DNA of 64,000 nucleotides from JAJDTT01 sp965116695. Its GTDB lineage: Bacteria; Acidobacteriota; UBA6911; RPQK01; JAJDTT01. Position 1 is the first letter of the stretch; the number at the start of each line of letters is the position of its first letter. Positions 27,001-35,032 of this stretch are shown piece by piece. The position numbers and the translations under genes are program-made. The notes beneath the pieces are model-generated. The model was not told where the DNA came from, made no database searches, and was given only the letters and a program-made list of their open reading frames with translations. Location: positions 1,240,001 through 1,304,000 of the forward strand of contig OZ220706.1 in the NCBI GenBank assembly GCA_965116695.1, given 5' to 3'.

Positions 27001-30000
27001 GGAACGAATTGACGGGGGAGATCCCGCTGCAACTGGGGATCCTGTCCCGTCTGACACGGTTGTACCTCAATGGGAACGAGCTGACGGGCGAGATCCCGCC
27101 AAGTGTGTTGCAGTTGGAGCAACTGGACAATTTCCGATTTGACGGCAACGCGGGACTCTGCGCCCCCGGGACCGCCGATTTCTACGCCTGGCTGAAGGGA
27201 ATCGAACAACAGCGAGGGCCATATTGCAACGAGTCTGACGTGGCGGTGATCAAGTCGCTCTACGAAGCCACCGGCGGAGCCAATTGGACGAACTCGGACG
27301 GTTGGCTCGGGGAAGATGCCGTCAGCGAGTGGTACGGGGTCCAAGCGGACTCCCTGGGCCGGGTGACCGGACTCGACCTGAGCGGAAACGGACTCGAGGG
27401 CCGGGTTCCAGGCAACCTGGCTCAACTGTCCCGAATGATCGAGTTGCGGATCGGCGGCAACGCCCTTGCCGGCCGGCTGCCGCTGGGCTTGACCCGCCTC
27501 CCGCTCCAGGAGTTCGGCTACGCGGACACCGAACTGTGTGCTCCGGTCGAGGCACGGTTCCAGGCTTGGCTGAACGCAATTGCGTCGCACGGCGGAACCG
27601 GGATCGAGTGCGCGCCGGCGACGGACCGCGATCTCCTCGTGGAGCTTTACGACGCGACGGGAGGGCCGAACTGGATCCGAAAGGAGAACTGGCTGACCGA
27701 AGCGCCGCTGGGGGAATGGTTCGGGGTCGCGGTCTCAGGCGACGGGCGCGTGACCGGACTGAATCTTCCCAGAAACGACCTCACGGGCGCGATCCCGCCG
27801 GAACTGGGGAGCCTCGACCGACTGACGTACCTACACCTTGAACACAATGAGTTGACGGATTCGATACCACCCGAACTGGGGAATCTCTCGCAACTCAATT
27901 CCCTGGCCCTGAACGGCAACCGGCTGACGGGATCGATCCCGGAGCAACTGGGCAGCCTCCTCCATCTGCAATACCTGATCCTCAATGACAACCAGTTGAC
28001 CGGCGCGATCCCCACGCAACTGGAGAACCTCTCCCAACTGGTTTTCCTGTATCTCTATGGCAACCGGCTGACCGGACCGATCCCGGAGCAACTGGGTTCG
28101 CTTTCCGGACTTCAGGGCCTGTACCTCTTTGGGAACCGGTTGACCGGGCCGATCCCACCGGAACTGGGGAGCCTCTCCCAACTGGTATTCCTGTTTCTCA
28201 GTGGCAACCAACTGACCGGAGCGATCCCGGAGCAACTGGGTTCGCTTTCCGACCTTCAAGGCCTGTACCTTTCCGGGAACCGATTGACCGGGTCGATCCC
28301 GCCGGAATTGGGTTCGTGCTCAAGTCTGCTTTGGCTGGACCTCGGTGACAACCGGTTGCGGGGCGAAATCCCGGCTCAACTGGGGAACCTGTCCCAACTC
28401 AAGTCCCTGGTCCTCGATGACAATCAGTTGGCAGGAGAGATCCCACCGGAATTGGGGAACCTCTCCCAACTGCAGTCCCTGGTCCTCAATGACAACCAGT
28501 TTACGGGCGAAATCCCACCGGAAATCGGGAACCTCTCCCAACAGGAGTCCCTGGTCCTGGATGGCAACCGGTTGAGGGGACCGATCCCTCCGGAACTGGG
28601 CGAATTGGCGGAGCTGCGCGCTTTGTCCCTGTCGAGAAATGCCGGGATTTCCGGAGTGGTGCCCGGCAGCGTGGAAGGTCTGAGCCGTCTCGAGGAACTA
28701 TTGGCCGGGGACACTCGTCTTTGCGCCCCTTCCGACGCGAGTGCTCGGAACTGGCTGAAAGGCGCCTGGAAACGGCGAGTGGACCCCTGCTCCCGCGGCC
28801 TCCTGCCGAGGGCGTACTTGACCCAAGCCGTGCAGTCGCGGGAGTTTCCGGTGCCGCTGGTGGCCGGCGAGAAAGCCCTGCTGCGGGTATTCGTTACGGC
28901 GCCGCCAGGGTCCGCCGAGAGGTTCCCGCCGGTCCGGGCCCGATTCTACGACGGGGGCCGGGAGAGATTCGTGTTGGACATCCCGGGGAATTCCACTCCG
29001 GTGCCGGACTTGGTGAACGAGGGATCGCTCTCGATCACGGCCAACGCGGAAGTTCCGGGTGAGATCGTTCAACCGGGCCTGGAAATGGTCCTCGAGATCG
29101 ATCCGGAGGGAACGCTGGGACCGGTTCCCGGGCTGACGAAGCGGATTCCGGAGACTGGACGCCAGGCGGTGGAGGTCAGGCCGATGCCCACCTTCGAACT
29201 CACGCTGATTCCGTTCCTCTGGCGCTCAGATCCGGACCCGTCGATCGTGAACCTGGTCAACGCCATGGCCAAAGATCCCGAGAGCCATGAACTGCTCTGG
29301 GCCGCGCGCACTCTGCTGCCCATCGGCGATCTCGAGGTGACCGCTCACGAACCGGTGCTGAGCCACAGGAACAACGCCTACACGTTGTTGGCGGAAACCG
29401 AAGCCATCCGGGTCATGGAAGGTGGTGCCGGCTATGCCATGGGAATGATGCCGATGCCGGTCACGGGTGCCGCGGGACTGGGCTTCAGGCCCGGAAAGTC
29501 CAGTTTTGCGATTCCTCACGAATTGGTAACGGCGCACGAACTCGGACACAACCTGAGTCTTGGCCATGCGCCGTGTGGTGATCCGGGGCTGTTGGACCCG
29601 TCGTTTCCCGACAGCCGCGGTTCGATCGGGGCGTGGGGATACGACTTCCGTGAGGCCGGCCGGCTGGTGCCGCCTGGACGACCTGATTTGATGAGCTATT
29701 GTTCCCCCTCCTGGTGGATCAGCGATTACCACTTCACGAACATGCTCCGGTTTCGCCTGCACACGGCCGCCGCGGGTGAAGTGTCCTCCCTGGTCGCCGC
29801 TCCGGCGAAATCCCTCCTGCTGTGGGGTGGCGTGGACGCCGGCGGGACTCCGTTCCTGGAGCCGGCGTTCGTCGTGAAGGCCCCGGCCTCACTGCCGCAC
29901 TCCACGGGCGGGCACCGGATCGTCGGACGAACCGCTGGCGGGGACGAGTTGTTCTCCCTGAGTTTCGAGATGCCGGTGTTAGCCGACGGAGACGGGAGAT

Positions 30001-30281
30001 CCTCCTTCGCCTTCGTCCTGCCCGCGCAGCCTGAATGGGCCCTTCAATTGGCCAGCATCACCCTGACCGGCCCCGGTGGTTCGGTCACGCTGGATCAGGA
30101 CACCGACCGGCCGGTCACCATCCTGCGCAATCCGCGGACCGGGCAGATTCGCGCCATCCTGCGCGGCGCGGAGGCCGCGACCCAAAACCTGGACGCTACA
30201 GTGTCGGCGATGTCGTTGGCCGCGGGATTGGAGAGGTTGACCAGCCGCGGGATCCCCGATCCGGACGACTGGACGCAATAG
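24054..30281 (+). CDS. Giant secreted LRR / metzincin-like protein (paralogue 2)
   Basis: 2075 residues from the ATG at 24054, with GAAGG upstream and a signal-like stretch (LSASLFAWWLIFVLSP). It shares the architecture of its divergent neighbour: two copies of the undescribed module (about 50-265 and 280-495) and an Ig-like domain (about 510-586). Three LRR blocks follow: about 15 repeats at 650-1025, a short degenerate block near 1100-1150, and about 12 repeats at 1240-1530. Each block has an N-cap with a GGxNW-type core and ends in an LCAP...W...C cap. The metzincin-like domain has HELGHNLSLGH at 1828-1838 and MSYCSPS further on. It is presumably exported and may bind and cleave a protein or peptide. 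Confidence 0.8.
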   Translation: MIDPLLRPLSASLFAWWLIFVLSPTQTGAPPAENVLRPPDDSIARQSQQQEATVLYFPDYVDGEGWSVQLVLSNVDPDVAAKVRTEVFDPDGRPVLDLFESELTMEIPALGSRVLRSNGSGTIRRGWIRAGTDADTISGLLTYRHAESGIEVGVNPVELGQQFALYVEESPTVGAGLAVFKQEAASGIELRLRDEVGYDPLEGEFVRWGDFRQAARTLPEWIGVEHVDTAFLADFRGLLFLEAEDKSAFAPLGLRFGKETSSLSAVPVIRNPGPEPQETVLVFPDYVDGGGWSVQLVLSNVDAAVGAETAVEVYDQKGQPVADLFDSESAVEIPSLGSRIWRSTGEGPIRRGWIEVRTASVAVGGLLTYRDARSGVEVGVNPVELGLQFALFVEESPTVGAGVAIYKPEAASGVELRLRDEEGNDPLEGGSVRWEDFRQAAQTLPEWFDVDGAGTAFPKDFRGLLLVETEDESGLTPLGLRFGKGTSSLSAVPAIRIADEEEIDEGPAAPPAVTLSASRTRIDWGQSATLRWSSTNAESVMIEPDIGAVSGSGSRNVSPRGTTTYRITARGADGQTAAASVTVTVRNTERAALATLYDALGGPDWTHSGNWHTPAPLKDWYGVEVDNQGRVTGLRLVHRTAEGQPTGIGLTGEIPPELGALSHLRVLDLSGNDLTGEIPPQLGHLSQLTYLDLSRNALTGEIPVQLGHLSQLAVLRLDGNRLTGPIPVQLGNLSRLTVLFLGANGLTGRIPVQLGNLSQLIYLALHQNELTGEIPEQLGDLSQLTFLALGSNELTGPIPVRLGNLSQLVRLYLDGNRLTGPIPVQLGDLSQLDRLYLSGNELTGEIPAQLGNLPQLNRLYLNTNRLTGPIPVQLGNLSRLEFLHLFENELTGEIPVQLGGLSQLIHLALDQNELTGEIPKELGNLSQLNLLYLDANRLTGPIPVQLGNLTQLTHLGLGGNELTGEIPEQLEKLSQLTVLFLYGNELTGEIPLQLGILSRLTRLYLNGNELTGEIPPSVLQLEQLDNFRFDGNAGLCAPGTADFYAWLKGIEQQRGPYCNESDVAVIKSLYEATGGANWTNSDGWLGEDAVSEWYGVQADSLGRVTGLDLSGNGLEGRVPGNLAQLSRMIELRIGGNALAGRLPLGLTRLPLQEFGYADTELCAPVEARFQAWLNAIASHGGTGIECAPATDRDLLVELYDATGGPNWIRKENWLTEAPLGEWFGVAVSGDGRVTGLNLPRNDLTGAIPPELGSLDRLTYLHLEHNELTDSIPPELGNLSQLNSLALNGNRLTGSIPEQLGSLLHLQYLILNDNQLTGAIPTQLENLSQLVFLYLYGNRLTGPIPEQLGSLSGLQGLYLFGNRLTGPIPPELGSLSQLVFLFLSGNQLTGAIPEQLGSLSDLQGLYLSGNRLTGSIPPELGSCSSLLWLDLGDNRLRGEIPAQLGNLSQLKSLVLDDNQLAGEIPPELGNLSQLQSLVLNDNQFTGEIPPEIGNLSQQESLVLDGNRLRGPIPPELGELAELRALSLSRNAGISGVVPGSVEGLSRLEELLAGDTRLCAPSDASARNWLKGAWKRRVDPCSRGLLPRAYLTQAVQSREFPVPLVAGEKALLRVFVTAPPGSAERFPPVRARFYDGGRERFVLDIPGNSTPVPDLVNEGSLSITANAEVPGEIVQPGLEMVLEIDPEGTLGPVPGLTKRIPETGRQAVEVRPMPTFELTLIPFLWRSDPDPSIVNLVNAMAKDPESHELLWAARTLLPIGDLEVTAHEPVLSHRNNAYTLLAETEAIRVMEGGAGYAMGMMPMPVTGAAGLGFRPGKSSFAIPHELVTAHELGHNLSLGHAPCGDPGLLDPSFPDSRGSIGAWGYDFREAGRLVPPGRPDLMSYCSPSWWISDYHFTNMLRFRLHTAAAGEVSSLVAAPAKSLLLWGGVDAGGTPFLEPAFVVKAPASLPHSTGGHRIVGRTAGGDELFSLSFEMPVLADGDGRSSFAFVLPAQPEWALQLASITLTGPGGSVTLDQDTDRPVTILRNPRTGQIRAILRGAEAATQNLDATVSAMSLAAGLERLTSRGIPDPDDWTQ
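26002..28640 (+). repeat. 72-bp in-frame tandem repeats encoding LRRs
   Basis: Between about 26002 and 27110, and again from about 27780 to 28620, the DNA repeats with a 72-base period. Units such as CCCGATCCCGGTGCAACTGG recur almost unchanged in adjacent copies. Each unit encodes one 24-residue plant-type leucine-rich repeat. High nucleotide identity between copies points to expansion by recombination or slippage rather than ancient divergence. Confidence 0.8.
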
Positions 30282-30441
30282 AAAAGGCGGGTCCGGCATA
30301 GGGCCACCTCCGGTCCCTCCTCTCAGCGGGGCGACACTCATTCGTTGGTAGTGGCAATTACGTTCCCACCGGGCTTTCCCGCGCCCTTCCGACGGCCTGT
30401 GGGACGTTCACAAGCAGGAACCTCGCCGAGTGGGTCTCGAA

Positions 30442-30630
30442 TCAGTCGTCGTCGTGACCTGCCAGATCATTTATGCCGCGTCGGATACCAACGAGCCCCC
30501 CAAAAAACAGCGCGATGCCGACCATGGCGACCACGAGCAAACCGATGAGGATCAACAAGGCACGAAGCCCCTCAAAAAGGAGCACGAGCGCGGCAATCCC
30601 GATCACGAGATACAGCACGGCTTTCAACAT
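30442..30630 (-). CDS. Small hydrophobic membrane protein
   Basis: 62 residues preceded by a good Shine-Dalgarno (GAGGAAG, eight bases upstream). It is almost entirely hydrophobic, with two predicted membrane spans (VLYLVIGIAALVLLF and LILIGLLVVAMVGIALFFGG), and ends in an acidic tail AGHDDD. No family is recognised. The gene is supported by its ribosome binding site and residue composition. The 160-base gap on its 3' side holds nothing obvious. Confidence 0.55.
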   Translation of the reverse strand: MLKAVLYLVIGIAALVLLFEGLRALLILIGLLVVAMVGIALFFGGLVGIRRGINDLAGHDDD

Positions 30631-30648
30631 GTCGTCACTTCCTCTCCG

Positions 30649-31290
30649 TCAGTGGAGCCGGTAATCAGTCGAGGTGACCAGATCATATCGGTAGACCAAG
30701 GGCAAATTACAGGCCTCCTGGCGGGAAACAAGAGCATCTACGTGTAAGAGAAATGGGTAGACTATCGAATCGAAGGTGTCCGGTTTCCGGTCCGGTCCAA
30801 GTATCCGTCGACCCCCTCGCCTGCGCCATGAGCCGTCCGGTAACGTCCCGTGCAAACGCGCATTTGAAACGATCTTTCCATTCCAGTCGAGCACCCGTAC
30901 CGTGAAACCGGGTAGTTCCTTGAGTCTGAAATCGAGTTCGAAATCTTGCTTGACATCCACGACTGTTCTCATCTCGTCAAAGCCCTCAACCTTTACGAGA
31001 AACGTCGTTACACCCCGTTCGACATCGCAAGAATAGAATCCCTCCTGGTCGGAATCGGCGTAGCGCACAAAATGATTCTCTCCATCTACATCCATTTCCA
31101 CGCAGATTTGCGCGCCGGGGATCGAGTGTTTCAAATGATCAAAAACGTTTCCTGACACCCTGAAAACAGGGCGTGTCTCTTCCAGTTGGACGATGACGGG
31201 AGACTCGCTTGAATCGCTCCGAGTCGTTCCATGTTTTTGTTCTTTCCCCGTCGTCTTTCGGGGAGATTTTGTCACGTTCTCGAATCTCAT
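30649..31290 (-). CDS. Hypothetical protein with carboxypeptidase-regulatory-like region
   Basis: 213 residues from the ATG at 31290; the start is uncertain because no good Shine-Dalgarno is visible and a TTG lies one codon earlier. The middle part (SGNVFDHLKHSIPGAQICVE, then FLVKVEGFDEM) resembles the beta-sandwich carboxypeptidase regulatory-like domains of many secreted proteins. No signal peptide is seen. Base composition is visibly less G+C-rich than in the surrounding genes, so recent acquisition or low constraint is possible. It lies 18 bases upstream of the small membrane protein gene on the same strand. Confidence 0.45.
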   Translation of the reverse strand: MRFENVTKSPRKTTGKEQKHGTTRSDSSESPVIVQLEETRPVFRVSGNVFDHLKHSIPGAQICVEMDVDGENHFVRYADSDQEGFYSCDVERGVTTFLVKVEGFDEMRTVVDVKQDFELDFRLKELPGFTVRVLDWNGKIVSNARLHGTLPDGSWRRRGGRRILGPDRKPDTFDSIVYPFLLHVDALVSRQEACNLPLVYRYDLVTSTDYRLH

Positions 31291-31361
31291 CAACCATCAT
31301 GTACCGCTTGATACTTGCCCGAGTGGGTTCTACGATTCAGCCAAACTGAGGACCGTTGCTC

Positions 31362-32498
31362 ATGACCCATTTTCAAAAACGACTATTGATCGTTGCCGGG
31401 TTGCTCGCCGTTGCCGGATTGATCTGGGCTCCGATGGCCGGCGGCGCCGGCGACGCCATTCCCGACATCTCGGGAAAGATCCTGACGGTGAAGGGTCCCG
31501 TCGATCCAGCGACGGTCGGGCCCACCATCATGCACGAGCACGTCCTGCTGGACTATCGGGGCAAGCGCCGGGACGGGCTCACGGCCACCCAAGCGGCTTT
31601 CTACGAGGAGCCCGTCTCCCTCCGGAATCTGAGCCGGCTCCGCTCGTGGGTCTCGCCTAACGCAGACAACCTGATTCTGGGCGACGTGGATGTGGCCATC
31701 CGGGAGGTCCTGGAGTTCAAGCGCTGGGGCGGCAGCGGGATCGTGGACTGCACCAGCATCGGACTGGGGCGGGACCCGACGGGTCTGCTCCAGGTTTCCA
31801 ACGCCGCCGGACTTCACATCGTCATGGGCGCCGGCTGGTACACCAACTCATTCCACCCGGCGGACATGGATTCCCGGACGGTGGAGGAACTGACCGGGAT
31901 CATCATCAGGGACGTCACCGTTGGAGCCGAAGGCACGGCGGTCCGGTCCGGCATCATCGGCGAAGTGGGCGTGGGACCGGGACTCAATCCCAATGAACTC
32001 AAGAGCGCCCGGGCCGCCGCCCGCGCCAGCCGGGCCACCGGCGCCGCCATCTCCTTTCACCATGCCGGCCGGGGCGAGGAGAAGTTCACAGTCCTGGACA
32101 TGGTGGAGGCGGAGGGCGCCGATCTGAACCGCGTCATCATCGGACATTCCAACCACATCGCCACCCAGATTCCATACATGAAACGGCTTCTGGAGCGGGG
32201 CGTCTACATCCAGTTCGACCTTCTGGGCGAGGTGATCCCCCGGCTGGGCCGGATCCACGACTACGACACGGTCCGGTCCATCGTCCAACTGATCCGCGAC
32301 GGATACGCGGACCGCCTGCTCCTCTCGCAGGACGTCTGCACCAAGACCATGATGAAGACCTACGGAGGCATGGGGTTCTCCTTCGTGATGGAGTTCGTCC
32401 TGCCCGAGTTGAGGCGCCTGGGAGTTCCGGAGGAGGCGCTCCATCAGATCATGGTGGAGAACCCGCGCCGGGTTCTGACCTTCGCCAAGCCGGGATAG
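31362..32498 (+). CDS. Phosphotriesterase-family metal hydrolase
   Basis: 378 residues from the ATG at 31362, with GAGGA nine bases upstream; the TTG at 31356 is weaker. A signal peptide or anchor (QKRLLIVAGLLAVAGLIW) is followed by a TIM-barrel hydrolase of the phosphotriesterase family. Visible metal ligands are MHEHVLLD, GEVGVG (Glu where classical enzymes have a carboxylated Lys), SFHHAG, IIGHSNHI and LLLSQDV. The Glu version is known in the PHP/PLL subgroup. The natural substrate is probably a lactone or carboxyl ester rather than an organophosphate. It converges with the mannonate dehydratase-like gene. Confidence 0.85.
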   Translation: MTHFQKRLLIVAGLLAVAGLIWAPMAGGAGDAIPDISGKILTVKGPVDPATVGPTIMHEHVLLDYRGKRRDGLTATQAAFYEEPVSLRNLSRLRSWVSPNADNLILGDVDVAIREVLEFKRWGGSGIVDCTSIGLGRDPTGLLQVSNAAGLHIVMGAGWYTNSFHPADMDSRTVEELTGIIIRDVTVGAEGTAVRSGIIGEVGVGPGLNPNELKSARAAARASRATGAAISFHHAGRGEEKFTVLDMVEAEGADLNRVIIGHSNHIATQIPYMKRLLERGVYIQFDLLGEVIPRLGRIHDYDTVRSIVQLIRDGYADRLLLSQDVCTKTMMKTYGGMGFSFVMEFVLPELRRLGVPEEALHQIMVENPRRVLTFAKPG

Positions 32499-32549
32499 TC
32501 CGAATCGCGGGCCGGCGGCCCCTTGCCGGAGCGCCGTGACGAACCGGGA

Positions 32550-33896
32550 TCACTGTTTGATCACGGTTCCATCCCGCCGCCGAATCACCCCCCAGCCGCC
32601 GTTGTGCTTCTTCTTGTCACCCGACTCGAAGCTTCCGAAGGGATATTTGCGCGCCGCCGCTTCATCCACCTCGATGCCCCAACCGGGCTTCTCGCTGGCG
32701 AACAGGTATCCGTTCCGGTATTCGGGACAGCCCTGGAACACCTCCAGCTCGCGCTCCGAGAAACCGGGGAACTCCTGAATCCCGAAGTTGTAGCAGGCCA
32801 GATCCAGGGCCACGTTGGCGGCGTGTCCGACAGGTGAGACGTCGCCGGGGCCGTGCCAAGCGGTTCGCACGCCGAAGAGCTCTCCCAGGGCCGCGATCTT
32901 GCGGCAGGGGGTGAGGCCCCCGGCCTGGGAGAGGTGGATGCGGATGTAGTCGAACAGCCTCTCGGAAATGAGGGGGATCCACTCGTGGGGGCTGTTGAAG
33001 AGCTCCCCCATGGCGATGGGCGTGGTCGAGTGGTTTCGGATCAACCGGAAGTAGGCGATGTCCTCGGGAGAGACGGGGTCCTCCAGGAAGAACAGCCGAA
33101 ACTGCTCCACGTCCTTGCAGAGCTGAAGCGCCTGGGTGGGAGTGATCCGTTCGTGGACGTCGTGGAGCAGCTCCACTTCTTCGCCCAACTGCTTCCGGCA
33201 TTCCTCGAACAGGGCCAGGATCCGGCGTAAATAGGGGGCCGGCTCGAAGACCGGGTCGTCGTGCAGCTTCGCGGCGGGGCGTCCGCCGGAGCCGCCTCCG
33301 TATCCCGACATCCCCGGCACACCCACCTGGACCCGGACGTGGCGGACGCCATCCTCCATGTAGGCCCGGGCCCGGTCGACGACCTCCGCGATCTCGGCGC
33401 CGCTGGCATGCCGGTAGCAGTCGGCCGCTTCCCGGCATTTCCCGCCCAGGAGCTGATAGACCGGCAACCCCGCCTGGCGGCCCTTGATGTCCCAGAGGGC
33501 CATGTCCACCCCGCTGATAGCGTTGTTCAGGACCGGGCCGTTCCGCCAATAGGAGCTGTTGTAGCAGGCCTGCCAGGTGTCATCGATCCGGTCGGCCGGC
33601 TTGCCCACCAGAAACGGCTTCAGGTATTGCTCCACCGCCGGGACCACCAGGTCGGCCCGCTGCGTGAAGGTGGCGCACCCGTAGCCGTAGAGGCCGTCCT
33701 GGTCGGTGAGGACCTTCACCACCACGAGGCGCAGGCCTCTCGGAGCGGTGGCGATCACCTGGATGTCCCGGATCCGGGGAGGCGGCATTCCCCGGGTCCT
33801 CTTCTCCACCAGTGCCCGCGCTTCGATTTCCCTCGAAGAGACGACGCCGGAGAGCGCGCCCGCAGCCAAGCCGCCCAGAAGTCCACGTCTGTGCAT
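32550..33896 (-). CDS. Mannonate dehydratase-like enolase superfamily protein
   Basis: 448 residues from the ATG at 33896, with a strong GGGAGGAG seven bases upstream; longer starts are not supported. The N-terminus KMHRRGLLGGLAAGALSGVV is a twin-arginine-like export signal. The barrel domain shows NAISGVDMALWDIKG, ELLHDVHERITPTQ, LFFLEDPVSPED, TPIAMGELFNSPHEW, IRIHLSQAGG and TAWHGPGDVSPVGHAAN. This is the signature of the RspA/ManD group of enolase superfamily enzymes, which dehydrate acid sugars. Export of such an enzyme is somewhat unusual. An amidohydrolase gene is divergent, 100 bases away. Confidence 0.85.
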   Translation of the reverse strand: MHRRGLLGGLAAGALSGVVSSREIEARALVEKRTRGMPPPRIRDIQVIATAPRGLRLVVVKVLTDQDGLYGYGCATFTQRADLVVPAVEQYLKPFLVGKPADRIDDTWQACYNSSYWRNGPVLNNAISGVDMALWDIKGRQAGLPVYQLLGGKCREAADCYRHASGAEIAEVVDRARAYMEDGVRHVRVQVGVPGMSGYGGGSGGRPAAKLHDDPVFEPAPYLRRILALFEECRKQLGEEVELLHDVHERITPTQALQLCKDVEQFRLFFLEDPVSPEDIAYFRLIRNHSTTPIAMGELFNSPHEWIPLISERLFDYIRIHLSQAGGLTPCRKIAALGELFGVRTAWHGPGDVSPVGHAANVALDLACYNFGIQEFPGFSERELEVFQGCPEYRNGYLFASEKPGWGIEVDEAAARKYPFGSFESGDKKKHNGGWGVIRRRDGTVIKQ

Positions 33897-33996
33897 TTTT
33901 CTTCTCCTCCCGATCAAGGTACGCTTCTCAATTCTCAGGCCGTAGTAGACTGGGCCGAACATCGATGCGGGAAATCCCATACCAATCGAGCCATGC

Positions 33997-34959
33997 ATGA
34001 AGACCCTGACCCGACGCCGCTGGATGTCCGGTCTGGCCCTGGCCGCGGCCGCCGGGCGTAGAGGCCGGGCCGCGGCCTCGGAATCCGGAGTGGTCGACGC
34101 GCATGCTCACGTCTGGTCTTCCGACCTCCGCAAATACCCTCTGGCGCCCGGTCTGAAGCGGGAGGACCTCTGGTTTCCCAGCTTCACGGCCGAGGAGCTG
34201 GTCCGACAGGGCAGCCCCGCCGGGGTGACCCGCTACAACCTGATCCAGATGACCTGCTACGGCCTCGACCACAGCTATATCCTCGACGTCATCGCCGCCG
34301 ATCCCTCCCGGTTCGTCGGCACCGGCATCGTTCCCGCCGTCAGCGACGTCTCCCTTCCCGGCCCCGACCGCACCATGAAGGCCCTGGCCCGGGGCGGCGT
34401 CTACGCGTTCCGGATCCGCGGACGATCGACCCGTCCGGCCATGCGAAGCAGTGCACGCTGGATGGATCACCCGGGCTTCGACAAGATGTTCGCCGCCGGT
34501 GCCCGGCACGATCTCTGCCTGAGCTTCCTCATGACTCCGGCGGACCTGCCCGAACTGGATCGCATGTGCCGCCGTTATCCCGAAACTCCTGTGATCATCG
34601 ACCACTTTTGCCTGATCGGCAAGCGGGCCGACCGGGTGGAAGAGGAAACCAGGGCCCTGTGCCGCATGGCGCGGCATCCCCGGGTCATGCTGAAGCTGGG
34701 TGCATTCTACGCCTTGGGCAGGAAGCAGCCGCCCTACCTGGACATGCTCCCGCTGATTCGGCGGCTGGTGGACGCATACGGTCCCGAACGGTGCATGTGG
34801 GAAAGCGACGCTCCGTTGCAGACCAGGAACGGCCACACCTTCGAGGCCGCCGTCGCCGTGATCCGGGACCATGCCGACTTTCTCTCGCCCTCCGACAAGC
34901 GGCAGATCTTGCAGGGAACGGCCGATCGGCTGTTCTTCAGGCGCCTTCCTCCCGCATGA
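33997..34959 (+). CDS. Amidohydrolase family 2 protein, Tat signal
   Basis: 320 residues. The leader TRRRWMSGLALAAAAGRRGRAAA is a twin-arginine signal. The core is an amidohydrolase-2 barrel with VVDAHAHVW (HxH metal ligands), VIIDHFCLIG, and WESDAPLQTRNGHTF containing the catalytic Asp. Relatives include decarboxylases and lactonases such as 2-pyrone-4,6-dicarboxylate hydrolase. The gene is divergent from the mannonate dehydratase-like gene and precedes an LLM flavin oxidoreductase by 73 bases, so a sugar- or lactone-degrading set is plausible. The substrate is not identifiable. Confidence 0.85.
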   Translation: MKTLTRRRWMSGLALAAAAGRRGRAAASESGVVDAHAHVWSSDLRKYPLAPGLKREDLWFPSFTAEELVRQGSPAGVTRYNLIQMTCYGLDHSYILDVIAADPSRFVGTGIVPAVSDVSLPGPDRTMKALARGGVYAFRIRGRSTRPAMRSSARWMDHPGFDKMFAAGARHDLCLSFLMTPADLPELDRMCRRYPETPVIIDHFCLIGKRADRVEEETRALCRMARHPRVMLKLGAFYALGRKQPPYLDMLPLIRRLVDAYGPERCMWESDAPLQTRNGHTFEAAVAVIRDHADFLSPSDKRQILQGTADRLFFRRLPPA

Positions 34960-35032
34960 GCGGTTCAGGCCCGAGACAGTGGCGGTCGACGGCGCGGGGC
35001 TCTAGAATGAGGCCGCAAAAGGAGCACCTGCC

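Noticed and set aside
25599..27590. A 663-residue minus-strand open frame over the LRR array
   Set aside because: It only mirrors the repeats in antisense; the plus-strand protein has a coherent domain order.
26002..28640. CRISPR-like regular repeats
   Set aside because: The 72-base period is in frame and encodes LRRs without unique spacers.
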